Below, in pieces: positions 32,337 to 40,592 of a stretch of DNA of 64,000 nucleotides (positions within the stretch are counted from its first letter, which is position 1; every line of letters starts with the position of its first letter). This stretch comes from Gemmataceae bacterium (GTDB lineage: Bacteria > Planctomycetota > Planctomycetia > Gemmatales > Gemmataceae): the NCBI GenBank assembly GCA_009697105.1, contig SIAQ01000009.1, positions 1 through 64,000 of the forward strand. Reading direction: 5' to 3'. The notes under the pieces were generated by a model. That model saw only the letters and a program-made list of their open reading frames with translations, had not been told where the DNA came from and did no database searches. A program made the translations under genes and the position numbers.

Positions 32337-33551
32337 CTACGCGGCCTTCAAAATCAAGCACGTGTTGCTGCCGCCGAAACCGAATGAATTCGATGCGGTC
32401 GCGCGCACTCGGCACGGCTCGGCTTGATTCGGGACGTGGCGGAGTCGGCACTCCGGATCGGGGTTGTGCAGATTAATCGTCGGCGGGACGGCCTGGCGCT
32501 CGATCGCGACGATGCACACCAGAGCTTCCACGGCGGCGGCGGCGGTCAGGAGATGGCCAGTCATGCTCTTCGTCGAACTCACCGGCATCCTTTCGATGTG
32601 CGAACCGAACACGCTGGCCAGCACCTTCGCCTCGGCTTGATCGCCCACAGGCGTGCTTGTCGCATGGGCGTTGACGTAATCGATGTCGGCGGGGTCGAGC
32701 TGGGCGTCGATCAACGCCTGCCGCATCGCTTGAATCGCTGGGACCGGATCGGGGCTGGGTATCACCATGTGATAGGCATCGCTCGATGCACCGCAGCCCG
32801 CGACCTCGGCATAGAGCTTGACGCCGCGCTGACGTGCGGATGCGGATCGCTCCAGCACGAAGATCGCGCCGCCTTCGCCCATGACAAAGCCGTCGCGATC
32901 GCGGTCGAATGGCCGCGAGGCGGCGGGCGGATCGTCGTTGCGGCGCGAAAGTGCCCGCAGGTTGCCAAAGCCAGCGAGATTGAGCGGATTGATCGCGAGA
33001 TCGCACGCACCGGCAAGGCAGACATCAACCCAGCCAAGCTGTAGCCAACGCCGAGCGAGGGCAATCGCGTGATTGCCACTTGCGCAGGCGGCGGAAAGCG
33101 AGGCGACCGGGCCGTTCAAGCCGAGCCGATGGGCGGTTCGATGCGCGAGCGGTTCGATATGTGCCTGTGTTTCAAACGCTTGTCGGCCGCCGTTACGAAA
33201 GTTAAGCTCCCACATCGTAAGCCATTCCGCCGCGTTGCCGAGCACGATACCGATGCGTAGGTTGCTGCGATTGTGCCAGAGTTTGGCATCGCACAGCGCC
33301 GATGTACAGCACCAGAGCATCGCTTGATCGAGCCGTGACATCGCCGCAAAATCGTGCTGGCTGAATTCCTCCGGGCACGGAATGTCCGTCACCTGTGCGC
33401 CGATCTGCGACGGGTGATCGTTGACGGGAAACTCCGTGATGGTACGTACGCCCGATTTGCCGGCGAGCAAACGATCGGCGAATTCGAGATACGTGTGTCC
33501 CAGCGGCGTGGCGGCGCCGAGCCCTGTGATGACAATCGATTCTCGCGGCAT
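32337..33551 (-). CDS. Beta-ketoacyl-ACP synthase (FabF-like)
   Basis: A 404-residue condensing enzyme with an intact Cys-His-His set: Cys156 in SAACASGN, His296 in NAHATSTPVGD and His333 in STKSMTGHLLTAA (with Lys328). The C-terminal glycine loop SNSFGFGGSNTCLIL is also present. It catalyses decarboxylative Claisen condensation on acyl carrier protein. The gene starts at the stop of the upstream ketosynthase-like gene (overlap TAATG), so the two are translationally coupled, as in KS/chain-length-factor pairs. An alpha-oxoamine synthase is divergent 0.2 kb beyond. No ACP is visible. This looks like a special lipid or polyketide-like locus rather than primary fatty-acid synthesis. Confidence 0.92.
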   Translation of the reverse strand: MPRESIVITGLGAATPLGHTYLEFADRLLAGKSGVRTITEFPVNDHPSQIGAQVTDIPCPEEFSQHDFAAMSRLDQAMLWCCTSALCDAKLWHNRSNLRIGIVLGNAAEWLTMWELNFRNGGRQAFETQAHIEPLAHRTAHRLGLNGPVASLSAACASGNHAIALARRWLQLGWVDVCLAGACDLAINPLNLAGFGNLRALSRRNDDPPAASRPFDRDRDGFVMGEGGAIFVLERSASARQRGVKLYAEVAGCGASSDAYHMVIPSPDPVPAIQAMRQALIDAQLDPADIDYVNAHATSTPVGDQAEAKVLASVFGSHIERMPVSSTKSMTGHLLTAAAAVEALVCIVAIERQAVPPTINLHNPDPECRLRHVPNQAEPCRVRATASNSFGFGGSNTCLILKAA

Positions 33552-34429
33552 TACCTTGCCTCCAAATCGCCAGCGAAATCCAGCTCAGCAACGATTCTTC
33601 CGCCGACGCGCCAACGAGTCGATTGCCGTTGCGCGACGGCTTCGGCAATGGCGTCGAGTTGCGGTTCGGCCAGCCAGCGGATCGCGTCGTCGTTCGCTGC
33701 CTCGCCAAGCCTCAACTCCGGGCCGTAGGTTGCATCGATCGTGGGGCGCAGCGCCATCGCGATGCCGCAACAATTTGGCGTTGGTGTGACGTTCGCATCG
33801 GCACTGGGGATCCGCTCCGATTCGTAACCCATGAGTATCAACCAAAGCCCCGGCAGGGATGAATCGGCGAGCAAACTGGCCGCGAGCAGTAATGCGTCGC
33901 GAACGGAGTTTGGCCCGCCGCCGACGCCGAAGTTAGGGCCATAGGCTTTGAGCGATTGACTGAGCGTCCCCGAAATCGCATGCAGCGATTGATGCGGAAT
34001 AAGGTGAGGCGACACGCCCCAAGCTCCGTCGGTCGGATACGCCGTCATGCTTCGCGCGATCTGGATTCGTCCAAAGAAATTGGCGGCGGCGACGATCCCC
34101 CAATCGCGAAATTCTGGCTGTGGCTCAGTAAACTGCCCGATAGCCGCACGCACCGTTTCGATAGCGACTACCGTTTGTTCTTCCGAATGCTTGAGAAATG
34201 ATGCCGACATCGGCTCCGATGCGATTACCGTCGGTTGCTTGCGCAATGCGGCAATCGTGAGTGCATTTGCGTGCGTCACCGTGCAGCTGGCGATCGCGCA
34301 GCGAACCGAGACTCTTATTCGTTCCGCAGTTTGCAGTGCGTACACGGCACGCGTTCCTTTCGCTTGGACATGGTCGATCCATTTCTTTTCATCGACCGAA
34401 CGCTCGATGTTTCTTGGCAGAATAGCCAA
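33551..34429 (-). CDS. Ketosynthase-like protein lacking the catalytic Cys
   Basis: About 290 residues resembling only the N-terminal half of ketosynthases: WGIVAAANFFGR, SPHLIPHQSLHAISGTLSQ, then GPNFGVGGGPNSVRDALLLA. In active enzymes the last part carries a Cys (A.CASG.). Here the position is Gly-rich, so it cannot form the acyl enzyme and should act like a chain-length factor or structural partner. It overlaps the start of the active FabF-like gene by one base. The 5' end is uncertain: no good ATG is available, TTG 34429 is a guess, and upstream reading enters a family C palindrome. The C-terminal half of the fold is absent. Confidence 0.7.
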   Translation of the reverse strand: MAILPRNIERSVDEKKWIDHVQAKGTRAVYALQTAERIRVSVRCAIASCTVTHANALTIAALRKQPTVIASEPMSASFLKHSEEQTVVAIETVRAAIGQFTEPQPEFRDWGIVAAANFFGRIQIARSMTAYPTDGAWGVSPHLIPHQSLHAISGTLSQSLKAYGPNFGVGGGPNSVRDALLLAASLLADSSLPGLWLILMGYESERIPSADANVTPTPNCCGIAMALRPTIDATYGPELRLGEAANDDAIRWLAEPQLDAIAEAVAQRQSTRWRVGGRIVAELDFAGDLEAR

Positions 34430-34547
34430 GATTTTCCCATTATTACGACAGGAACAGTCAAGCAGCGAAGGCCAGGCAAATTGCGACGTATCCGACGCCT
34501 GGGAGTTTCGGCTTGAATTTATTCGGCATTTTTGGTCTATCAGTCTA

Positions 34548-34615
34548 AAGCCCAATGGTGAGGTACTCCGAACCGTTGGGATCCCAGAGGTTCGGAGTAC
34601 CTCACCATTGGGCTT
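34548..34615. repeat. Palindrome family C, near-perfect copy
   Basis: The most symmetrical copy: aagcccaatggtgaggtact ccgaaccgttgg GATC ccagaggttcggagtacctc accattgggctt. It lies in the divergent promoter region between the ketosynthase-like gene and the oxoamine synthase. Confidence 0.92.
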
Positions 34616-34637
34616 CCTAGAGTCGAAGGAACGAAAC

Positions 34638-35897
34638 ATGGCAACCCAACCGATGCAGAACCTCGAGAAGGCGATCCGGCAAAATGGCCTGGTGCGCTTC
34701 GTCGAACATTTCGCGCAACAATATCCGGATTCGCATTTGAAGGATATGATCGTCGACCGGCTAGGCCCCAATCGCGAGATGGAGGTCCAGGGACGCGAGG
34801 TCATCAACTTCGGTTCCGACAGTTTTCTGGGACTGGATCAAGACCCGCGCGTGCGTGAAGCGATCGAGCGCGGCTTGCATCACTGGGGTTCGCACAATGG
34901 CGCGTCGCGCGCGTTTTCGTCGGTGCGTTCAAACGAGCAAGCCGAGGAAAAATTAGCGGCCTGGCTGGGCACGGAAGCAGCACTCATCTATCCATCGGTG
35001 AGCCTCACCAATCTCGGCGCGCTGCCTGGCCTGGTAACGAAACGTGATCTGCTCGTTATCGATGAACATGCTCATAATTCGATGCAGGACGGCGCCAGGA
35101 TCGCACAGGCCAACGGGGTGCGCGTTGTGCCGTTCAGCCATTGCGACCCCGACGATCTCGATCGCACGCTGGAAGCCGCCGGCGAGTATCGCGTCGCCGT
35201 CGTCGCCATCGACGGCGTTTACAGTATGACCGGCGCCTTGCCTCCGCTGGCGAAACTCAACGAAGTCTGCCTGCGCCGCAACGCTGTGTTGTATGTCGAT
35301 GACGCGCACGCCACGGCGGTTCTCGGCCCCCATGGTCGAGGCACGGTGCTTGACGCCCTCGGGACCTATGACAACGCCTTCGTCATTGGCTCGCTGTCGA
35401 AAGGTTTCTCGTGCTTCGGCGGTTTCATAGGCTGTAAACGCGAGTTCAAGCAGCTGCTCAAGATTCGCTCGAACACGTTCATTTTCGGCGGCCCGGTTCC
35501 GCCCGCTTACCTCGATGCCATCTGTGTCGTGTGCGATATTCTTGCCTCAAGCGAATACGACATCATCCGTGCTCGCTTGACGCGCAATCTCACGCAGCTT
35601 ATTCGCGGCGCGGAGCAACTCGGATTGGTCGTTCTCGGCGCCGAAACGCCAATCGTGTCGATTCTCGTCGGCGACGAAGACGTGACGTTGCAAGCGGGCA
35701 AATTCCTGTTCGAGCAAGGCTTTTATGTTCAATCGGTGACGTTCCCCGCTGTGCCCTATCACGCCGGTGTGCTGCGCATCCAGGTGAACGCGAATCATCA
35801 ACCAGGCGCTATCACGGGCCTAGTTCACGGGCTGGCGAAACTGGCAGAATCGTTCGCATTGCCGACCACACGGAATGAATTGCGTCGCGCTGCATAA
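34638..35897 (+). CDS. Alpha-oxoamine synthase (PLP-dependent)
   Basis: A 419-residue fold-type I PLP enzyme of the serine palmitoyltransferase/KBL/BioF group, which condenses an acyl thioester with an amino acid. Visible: INFGSDSFLGLDQDPRVREA, HHWGSHNGASRAFSSVRSNEQAEEKLA, the His144 region in IDEHAHNSM, VYSMTGALPPL, DDAHATAVLGPHGRG (Asp222, His224), and the Schiff-base Lys255 in GSLSKGFSCFGG. The motif around the Lys differs from the BioF consensus, and no other biotin gene is near. Its position opposite a ketosynthase pair suggests a lipid or polyketide acyl-chain substrate (inference). GAAGGA at 34625 supports ATG 34638. Confidence 0.92.
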   Translation: MATQPMQNLEKAIRQNGLVRFVEHFAQQYPDSHLKDMIVDRLGPNREMEVQGREVINFGSDSFLGLDQDPRVREAIERGLHHWGSHNGASRAFSSVRSNEQAEEKLAAWLGTEAALIYPSVSLTNLGALPGLVTKRDLLVIDEHAHNSMQDGARIAQANGVRVVPFSHCDPDDLDRTLEAAGEYRVAVVAIDGVYSMTGALPPLAKLNEVCLRRNAVLYVDDAHATAVLGPHGRGTVLDALGTYDNAFVIGSLSKGFSCFGGFIGCKREFKQLLKIRSNTFIFGGPVPPAYLDAICVVCDILASSEYDIIRARLTRNLTQLIRGAEQLGLVVLGAETPIVSILVGDEDVTLQAGKFLFEQGFYVQSVTFPAVPYHAGVLRIQVNANHQPGAITGLVHGLAKLAESFALPTTRNELRRAA

Positions 35898-36002
35898 CGT
35901 GACAACTCATTCAATAAACAAATGCGTGTGGCGGGAGATTTTTTCAGTACGTACTGGACAGGGCACAAGTCGTCGCGCCTTCGCCAAAGAAACCAAACCC
36001 TC

Positions 36003-36530
36003 ATGACTATCCGTATCGGCATCGTCACCATCTCCGATCGCGCGAGCCAGGGCGTCTACGAAGACAAAGGCGGCCCGGCGATCCAAGACTGCCTGCGCGA
36101 AATTCTGTCCTGCACGTGGGAGCCGATCCCGCGGTTGATTCCCGACGAACAGCCTACCATCGAGGCGACACTTAGGGACTTATGCGATACGGAAAATTGC
36201 TGCCTCGTCGTCACCACGGGTGGCACGGGGCCGGCGCGACGCGACGTCACGCCCGAAGCGACCGAAGCCGTGTGCGACAAGATCCTCGACGGGTTCGGCG
36301 AGCAGATGCGGGCCGTCTCGCTCAAAATCGTGCCGACGGCAATCCTCTCGCGGCAAATCGCGGGCATCCGCGGCAAGTCGCTGATCGTGAACCTGCCGGG
36401 CAAACCCAGCGCTATTCGCGATTGCTTGCTCGCCGTGTTCCCCGCGGTACCGTATTGCATCGACCTGATCGAAGGACCGTTCCTGACGACGAATGAAAAC
36501 GTAGTGAAAGCGTTTCGGCCGAAGAAATGA
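36003..36530 (+). CDS. mog: Molybdopterin adenylyltransferase/MoaB-like protein
   Basis: A 175-residue MoCF-domain protein that adenylylates molybdopterin before Mo insertion (MogA) or is a MoaB homologue. Motifs: IGIVTISDRASQGVYEDKGG, LIPDEQPTIEATL, LVVTTGGTGPARRDVTPEAT (the nucleotide/pterin-binding TGGTG.. loop) and LIVNLPGKPSAIRDCL. It is close to the MogA consensus. ATG 36003 starts directly at the conserved IRIGIVTISD; the upstream extension to 35922 is unsupported and the Shine-Dalgarno sequence is weak. Stand-alone here, but it provides cofactor for enzymes such as the dehydrogenase subunit at 28434-30701. Confidence 0.9.
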   Translation: MTIRIGIVTISDRASQGVYEDKGGPAIQDCLREILSCTWEPIPRLIPDEQPTIEATLRDLCDTENCCLVVTTGGTGPARRDVTPEATEAVCDKILDGFGEQMRAVSLKIVPTAILSRQIAGIRGKSLIVNLPGKPSAIRDCLLAVFPAVPYCIDLIEGPFLTTNENVVKAFRPKK

Positions 36531-36590
36531 GCGTCGGGCTTCTCGATAAGCGTTCGCTGGTTGAGGCCGATTTCTGGAATTATGCGGAGC

Positions 36591-36709
36591 TATACTGCGG
36601 GCGGTTGAGATTGTCGCATTTTCAGAGCCTGAGCGCCAGCGAAGGGCCATGCGGTGCCCTTCGCTGGCGCTCAGGCTCTGACCGGACAAAGTCATCCGCT
36701 CGAAGTATT
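36591..36709. repeat. 119-bp MITE-like element, copy 2 (family D)
   Basis: Starts tatactgcgggcggttgaga and ends ccgctcgaagtatta, with a central cagagcctgagcgccagcga palindrome. Only ~12 of the 119 positions seem to differ from 22532-22650. The central stem stays paired despite changes on both arms (cgaaggg/cccttcg here). Confidence 0.85.
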
Positions 36710-37080
36710 ATCACCGCTGGGGATCATTTAGTTCAGCGACGAATGGCCAAGTGAGTGACAATGGTCAGCGATGATTTCCGCAGAGAGCGCTGTCGCAACA
36801 TCGGCCTCGAACTGGCCGACGGTCGCGGAGATATTGAGGGCCAACCTTGTCTGCTTGTTGGGATGGGTTGATGGGTATCCCAATTCTGGCAGGCGGTCAT
36901 TGTTCGCTCAACGCCAACTGAACTCTCTCAACCTCATGACGGACAAGTCGTTGTCGCTGAGTGAATTCCATTCGTGTCAGGACCCTTTAGTGTAAGTGTA
37001 TATACCTATTCTGACGGGTCTTGATACCTTTTCCCGTGCATACCGCGATCTGAAACGATCAAGCATTGCTCTGTATGGCC
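36710..37080. other. 370-base stretch without recognised gene
   Basis: Only short frames occur. One, 36760-36870 (MVSDDFRRERCRNIGLELAD...), has weak coding character but no recognised family. No repeat or RNA gene was identified. Confidence 0.35.
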
Positions 37081-39609
37081 TTACCGCTTCGCTGTGTGCA
37101 AGGGCAGTCGCAGCGCCGGCGGGCCACGGAACGTCTCGACGAGCATGTCGTGTTCAGTTGGCCGAACCGTGATCGCGCCGGTGGGCCAGGTGGCGAGGTA
37201 GGTCGCGCCGTGGGATTCATAGGTCTTGATACTCGCACGCTCGAACTTGGGCGAGGTCTGGCTGCTGACCACGAGCTTCGGTTTCGCCCATTTCGCCAGG
37301 GCCGGGTTGTTCGAGCTTTCGCTGCCGTGGTGTGGAGCCATCATCACGTCCACGGGCGTCGGCGGTTGACTGAGGAGCTGCGTCAAGCCTTCCTTTTCGA
37401 GATCGCCCGTGAGCAGCATCGACCAATCGGCATGCGTGACATGCAACACCAGGCTGCGCGAGTTCTCGTTTCCTGCAGGCCCGATGGCCGGCGGATGCAG
37501 CACGCGAAAAGCCACGCCATCGACCTCCCATCGGCTGCCGACCTTGACCACTTTCATATCGATGTGCTGCTTCTCGATTGCCGCCAGCGTCTTGCGAACG
37601 CCTGCGGAATCGCGCTCGGCAAACGTCGGCGTGCAAATGATGCGATCTATTGCGAAGCGCTCGGCGAGTTGAGGCAAGCCGTTGAAGTGATCGAGATCGG
37701 CATGCGACAGGATCACGTCGTCGATTCGGCGAATGCCGCGCGACCAGAGGAATGGCCCGATATGCCGGCGCGTCACATCCGGCCCGGCCGTCGCGCCGGC
37801 GTCGTAGACGATGACCCTGCCCGACGGCGTCTCGATCACCGTGCACAGGCCATGCCCGACGGCGACAAACGTGCAGCGCAACTCGCCGGGCCGATGCGGC
37901 GCGAACACTAGAGCCACGCCGAGCACCCACCAAGCCGCGCCGACGCCGATCGCGATTCGCGTGGTATTACCGACGATATACGACGAAATACCTATAAGCA
38001 ATCCCACGTAGAAGACCCACGACCACCATGCGGGGATATCAGGCACGAACAGGTAGGCGCCGGGCATCATCAAGCCGAGGTCCACCAGCCAATCGCCCAT
38101 GCCCAGCGCGATCTGCGTCAGCCAGCCGAACAGCCAGGCGAGCGGCGGCATCCAGGCGGCGAACAGCAGGCAGGCGAAACCGGTCACCAGCGCAATCGAT
38201 GTCAGCACCACCATCGGCGGGCCAAGCAGCAACGCAATCGGTGATACATTGTGATAGTGCTGCGCGACCAACGGCGTGATCGCCAGCCAAACCATGGCGT
38301 TGACGACATAGGCTGCAAAGGCCGCCCGCGCCAGCCACAGCCCAAGCCACACGGGCCAGGATTGCGATTGGGCGATTAGGTCTTCGAGCGAATCGGGCGG
38401 CGTATCGGTCCAGCGCGAGACGCCCCAGGCCAATACGGCACTGGCGAGGAACGAGAGCTGGCAGCCCGCGTTGAAGATGTCGGTTGGGTTGACTGCGAGC
38501 ACGCCGATCCAGCCGAGGGCGAAGGTGTTGGCGTACGACACCGGCCGTCGCAGCATCACGCCGCCGCAGTAGGCCGCGACGACCCAGGCAGCCCGCATGA
38601 CCGGAGGCCGACCACCCGTCAGCAGCGCGTACGTGATTAGCACGAGCGCAATGATCGGCGCCGCCGAGCGCCTGCGGTTGCCGGCGATGCGAGCGCTGAA
38701 CCAGAACAGCCAGGCGAGCACGATGAGATGCTGCCCGGAGATCGCGAGCACATGCACGATGCCGCTGCGTTGGTACTTGTCCCACCCGGCGCTGCCCAAA
38801 CCCGAGCCTTCGCCGAGCAGCAATGCTGCCGCCAAGTCGTGATGGGCCGACATGTTTTGTTTGAGCGACGCCTGCCCCCATTCGCGCACGACGGCGAGCA
38901 CGCCCCACAGCGACGTTGGCCAACCGCGACGGACGAGCTGCGCCTCGTCGGTCTCCAGCACAGTCAGTGTCGTCGTGATGCCTTGATCGCGCAGGAAATT
39001 CGCATAGTCGAATTCGCCCGGATTCATCGGCTCGCCCGGATGTGCCAGTCGGCCCAGCAGTTCGACCTCGTCGCCAGCGGTGAACGGTATCTCGGCGAAT
39101 CGGCCCTGCAGCGTCACCTGCGATAGGCCGCTGCAGCGCATCCATTGGCGATCGGTAATGTCCTGGCGTTCAGTGACGCGTACGGCAAAACGCACGGTCG
39201 GCTTCGCGGATTGTGTGCGCAGCGGATCGATCTGGCCTGGAAATGAAATCGGCGCGGAATGCACGACACCACGCAGCCGAGCGATGTGTGGCTCGCGGGC
39301 GGCGTGTCGGCTGAGATCGTCGGCGGGGAGGTAATGGCGATGCAAATGATGGAAGGCGGCTCCGAGCGCGATGAGCGTCAGCCATAAGGCAACGAGTACG
39401 ATCCGCGTGTCGCCACGAAATGCCGCCACTGCGACGGCAGCAGCACAAACAAACGCGGTCACGAGACTCGTTTCAAATGGGATGACGAGATGCCGATCCG
39501 CGACCATGCCCACGGTAAGCGCGAGCGCGATCGGCACAAGCGGCGCGGTCCAGAACCCCAACGATCGCGGGACGACGAGCATCGATGAATCCATCCGCAC
39601 CAACTTCAC
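37081..39609 (-). CDS. comEC: ComEC/Rec2-family DNA uptake channel
   Basis: An 842-residue polytopic protein with the full ComEC layout. An N-terminal membrane pair and an OB-like DUF4131 region (~80-230; GVVHSAPISFPGQ, GRFAEIPFTAGDEVELLGRL) are followed by the Competence domain (~250-520; GEGSGLGSAGWDKYQRSGIVHVLAISGQHL, where SG.SGxHL is the hallmark). The C-terminal metallo-beta-lactamase domain has LSHADLDHFNGLPQL, APHHGSESS and SWEVDG-like strands. The family passes single-stranded DNA across the cytoplasmic membrane. The HxDxDH motif is intact, so the nuclease-like domain may be active. The start may be GTG 39609 or ATG 39594. No ComEA or pilus genes adjoin. Confidence 0.93.
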   Translation of the reverse strand: MKLVRMDSSMLVVPRSLGFWTAPLVPIALALTVGMVADRHLVIPFETSLVTAFVCAAAVAVAAFRGDTRIVLVALWLTLIALGAAFHHLHRHYLPADDLSRHAAREPHIARLRGVVHSAPISFPGQIDPLRTQSAKPTVRFAVRVTERQDITDRQWMRCSGLSQVTLQGRFAEIPFTAGDEVELLGRLAHPGEPMNPGEFDYANFLRDQGITTTLTVLETDEAQLVRRGWPTSLWGVLAVVREWGQASLKQNMSAHHDLAAALLLGEGSGLGSAGWDKYQRSGIVHVLAISGQHLIVLAWLFWFSARIAGNRRRSAAPIIALVLITYALLTGGRPPVMRAAWVVAAYCGGVMLRRPVSYANTFALGWIGVLAVNPTDIFNAGCQLSFLASAVLAWGVSRWTDTPPDSLEDLIAQSQSWPVWLGLWLARAAFAAYVVNAMVWLAITPLVAQHYHNVSPIALLLGPPMVVLTSIALVTGFACLLFAAWMPPLAWLFGWLTQIALGMGDWLVDLGLMMPGAYLFVPDIPAWWSWVFYVGLLIGISSYIVGNTTRIAIGVGAAWWVLGVALVFAPHRPGELRCTFVAVGHGLCTVIETPSGRVIVYDAGATAGPDVTRRHIGPFLWSRGIRRIDDVILSHADLDHFNGLPQLAERFAIDRIICTPTFAERDSAGVRKTLAAIEKQHIDMKVVKVGSRWEVDGVAFRVLHPPAIGPAGNENSRSLVLHVTHADWSMLLTGDLEKEGLTQLLSQPPTPVDVMMAPHHGSESSNNPALAKWAKPKLVVSSQTSPKFERASIKTYESHGATYLATWPTGAITVRPTEHDMLVETFRGPPALRLPLHTAKR

Positions 39610-39660
39610 GAAATCGTGGCACGAGAAAAAATACCCTTAACGGGTGAGTTTGACGCTTTT

Positions 39661-39739
39661 CCGAGCCGCGATCGTCAGGGAGTGGCCGACTGGGTGCCGT
39701 GCGTTTATTGTCGGCCGCTCCCTGACGGTCGCGGGTCGG
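39661..39739. repeat. Long palindrome at 3' end of DUF2784 gene
   Basis: Arms of ~29 bases (ccgagccgcgatcgtcaggg agtggccga / complement with a few mismatches), loop ~20 bases. The right arm encodes the last codons and stop of the minus-strand DUF2784 gene (39705), so the repeat has supplied its C-terminus. Confidence 0.8.
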
Positions 39740-40190
39740 AAACTTCTTGAGTCGTCGGAAGTTGGCGTCGAAATCGCGGCGGGACCAGGAAGACCGTCGC
39801 CAACGTCAATCCGGCGAAAACATAGTAGCTCGCGTCCAGAACGACGCCATGCCTGGTCAAGTCATAGAACGTGAATTTTCGCAGATGCCGGCTGATGAAA
39901 CCGAAATCGTCGTCGCTCCAATTTTGATTACGGAAGTCGGGATCCAATTGTCCCGCCTCGATCTGGAGATTGTATTCCAGGGTCGTGAGCGGGCATTCGA
40001 ACTCGACCATCGCTTCCACAGCAACGATGACGATCGTGCCGACATGTGCGACCCGAAACCACGGATTGCGAATCCAGCGCCAACGAAGAACCCAACCGAG
40101 CAGAATGGCGAACTGCCCCAACACGACAAACGCAATGATCGCGAAATGGATGATACTAACCAACTCGGCCAACACGGCGTAGATGTTCAT
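39705..40190 (-). CDS. DUF2784 membrane protein
   Basis: A 161-residue membrane protein of the DUF2784 family: N-terminal helices (LAELVSIIHFAIIAFVVLGQFAILLGWVL), then RNPWFRVAHVGTIVIVAVEAMVEFECPLTTLEYNL (the ECPLT.LE motif is the family signature) and a third helix (YYVFAGLTLATVFLVPP). Function unknown. ATG 40190 with GGAACG upstream is preferred to TTG 40205. The last ~11 residues (SDPRPSGSGRQ) come from the palindrome at 39661-39739. Confidence 0.82.
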   Translation of the reverse strand: MNIYAVLAELVSIIHFAIIAFVVLGQFAILLGWVLRWRWIRNPWFRVAHVGTIVIVAVEAMVEFECPLTTLEYNLQIEAGQLDPDFRNQNWSDDDFGFISRHLRKFTFYDLTRHGVVLDASYYVFAGLTLATVFLVPPRFRRQLPTTQEVSDPRPSGSGRQ

Positions 40191-40534
40191 GGGTGTGCGT
40201 TCCAACGAGCAGGTGGGCTTTGGCAGTTTCCCGCGGCCAGCGAAGCGGATCTCTTGAGTGATAAAGCCTCAAGCGTTGCGCGAAATCGATCTCTTGACGG
40301 CAGGTGTGCACAACGGAGCTGAGCATACCTGCGAAGCCTTCGTTACGGTACGTTCTTACCTACCGGTGAACGCCGCGAAGGCATGGATGGGGTGATTGTA
40401 TAGGCGCGGCGGGATGGGTGCTACGCCGCCGGGCTGAAAGGCCGTAGCAATGCATCCCACCTCTATCGCCTTCTCTCACGCCTGACCATTTCCGCCGCAA
40501 GTCGTAAAATTCGCTTTTGGCTTTCGATTTTACA
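40191..40534. other. Intergenic region, no gene seen
   Basis: The phrase cgatctcttga/ggatctcttgagtg occurs twice (40249 and 40289). Otherwise no repeat or gene is recognised. Confidence 0.3.
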
Positions 40535-40578
40535 TTTGCCGCTTGCTGTTTGGCGAGCGCTAAGCCGTGAGCGGCAAA
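40535..40578. repeat. Intergenic inverted repeat (family A) upstream of mutS
   Basis: tttgccgcttgctgtttggc gagcgctaagccgtgagcgg caaa, a degenerate family A hairpin ending 14 bases before the mutS ATG. The Shine-Dalgarno sequence (GAGGGCGGG) follows immediately, so folding could affect mutS translation. Confidence 0.75.
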
Positions 40579-40592
40579 CAGAGGGCGGGTTC

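Noticed and set aside
36771-36995. 74-codon frame after the MITE-like element
   Set aside because: No start signal or recognisable motif; composition is like intergenic DNA.
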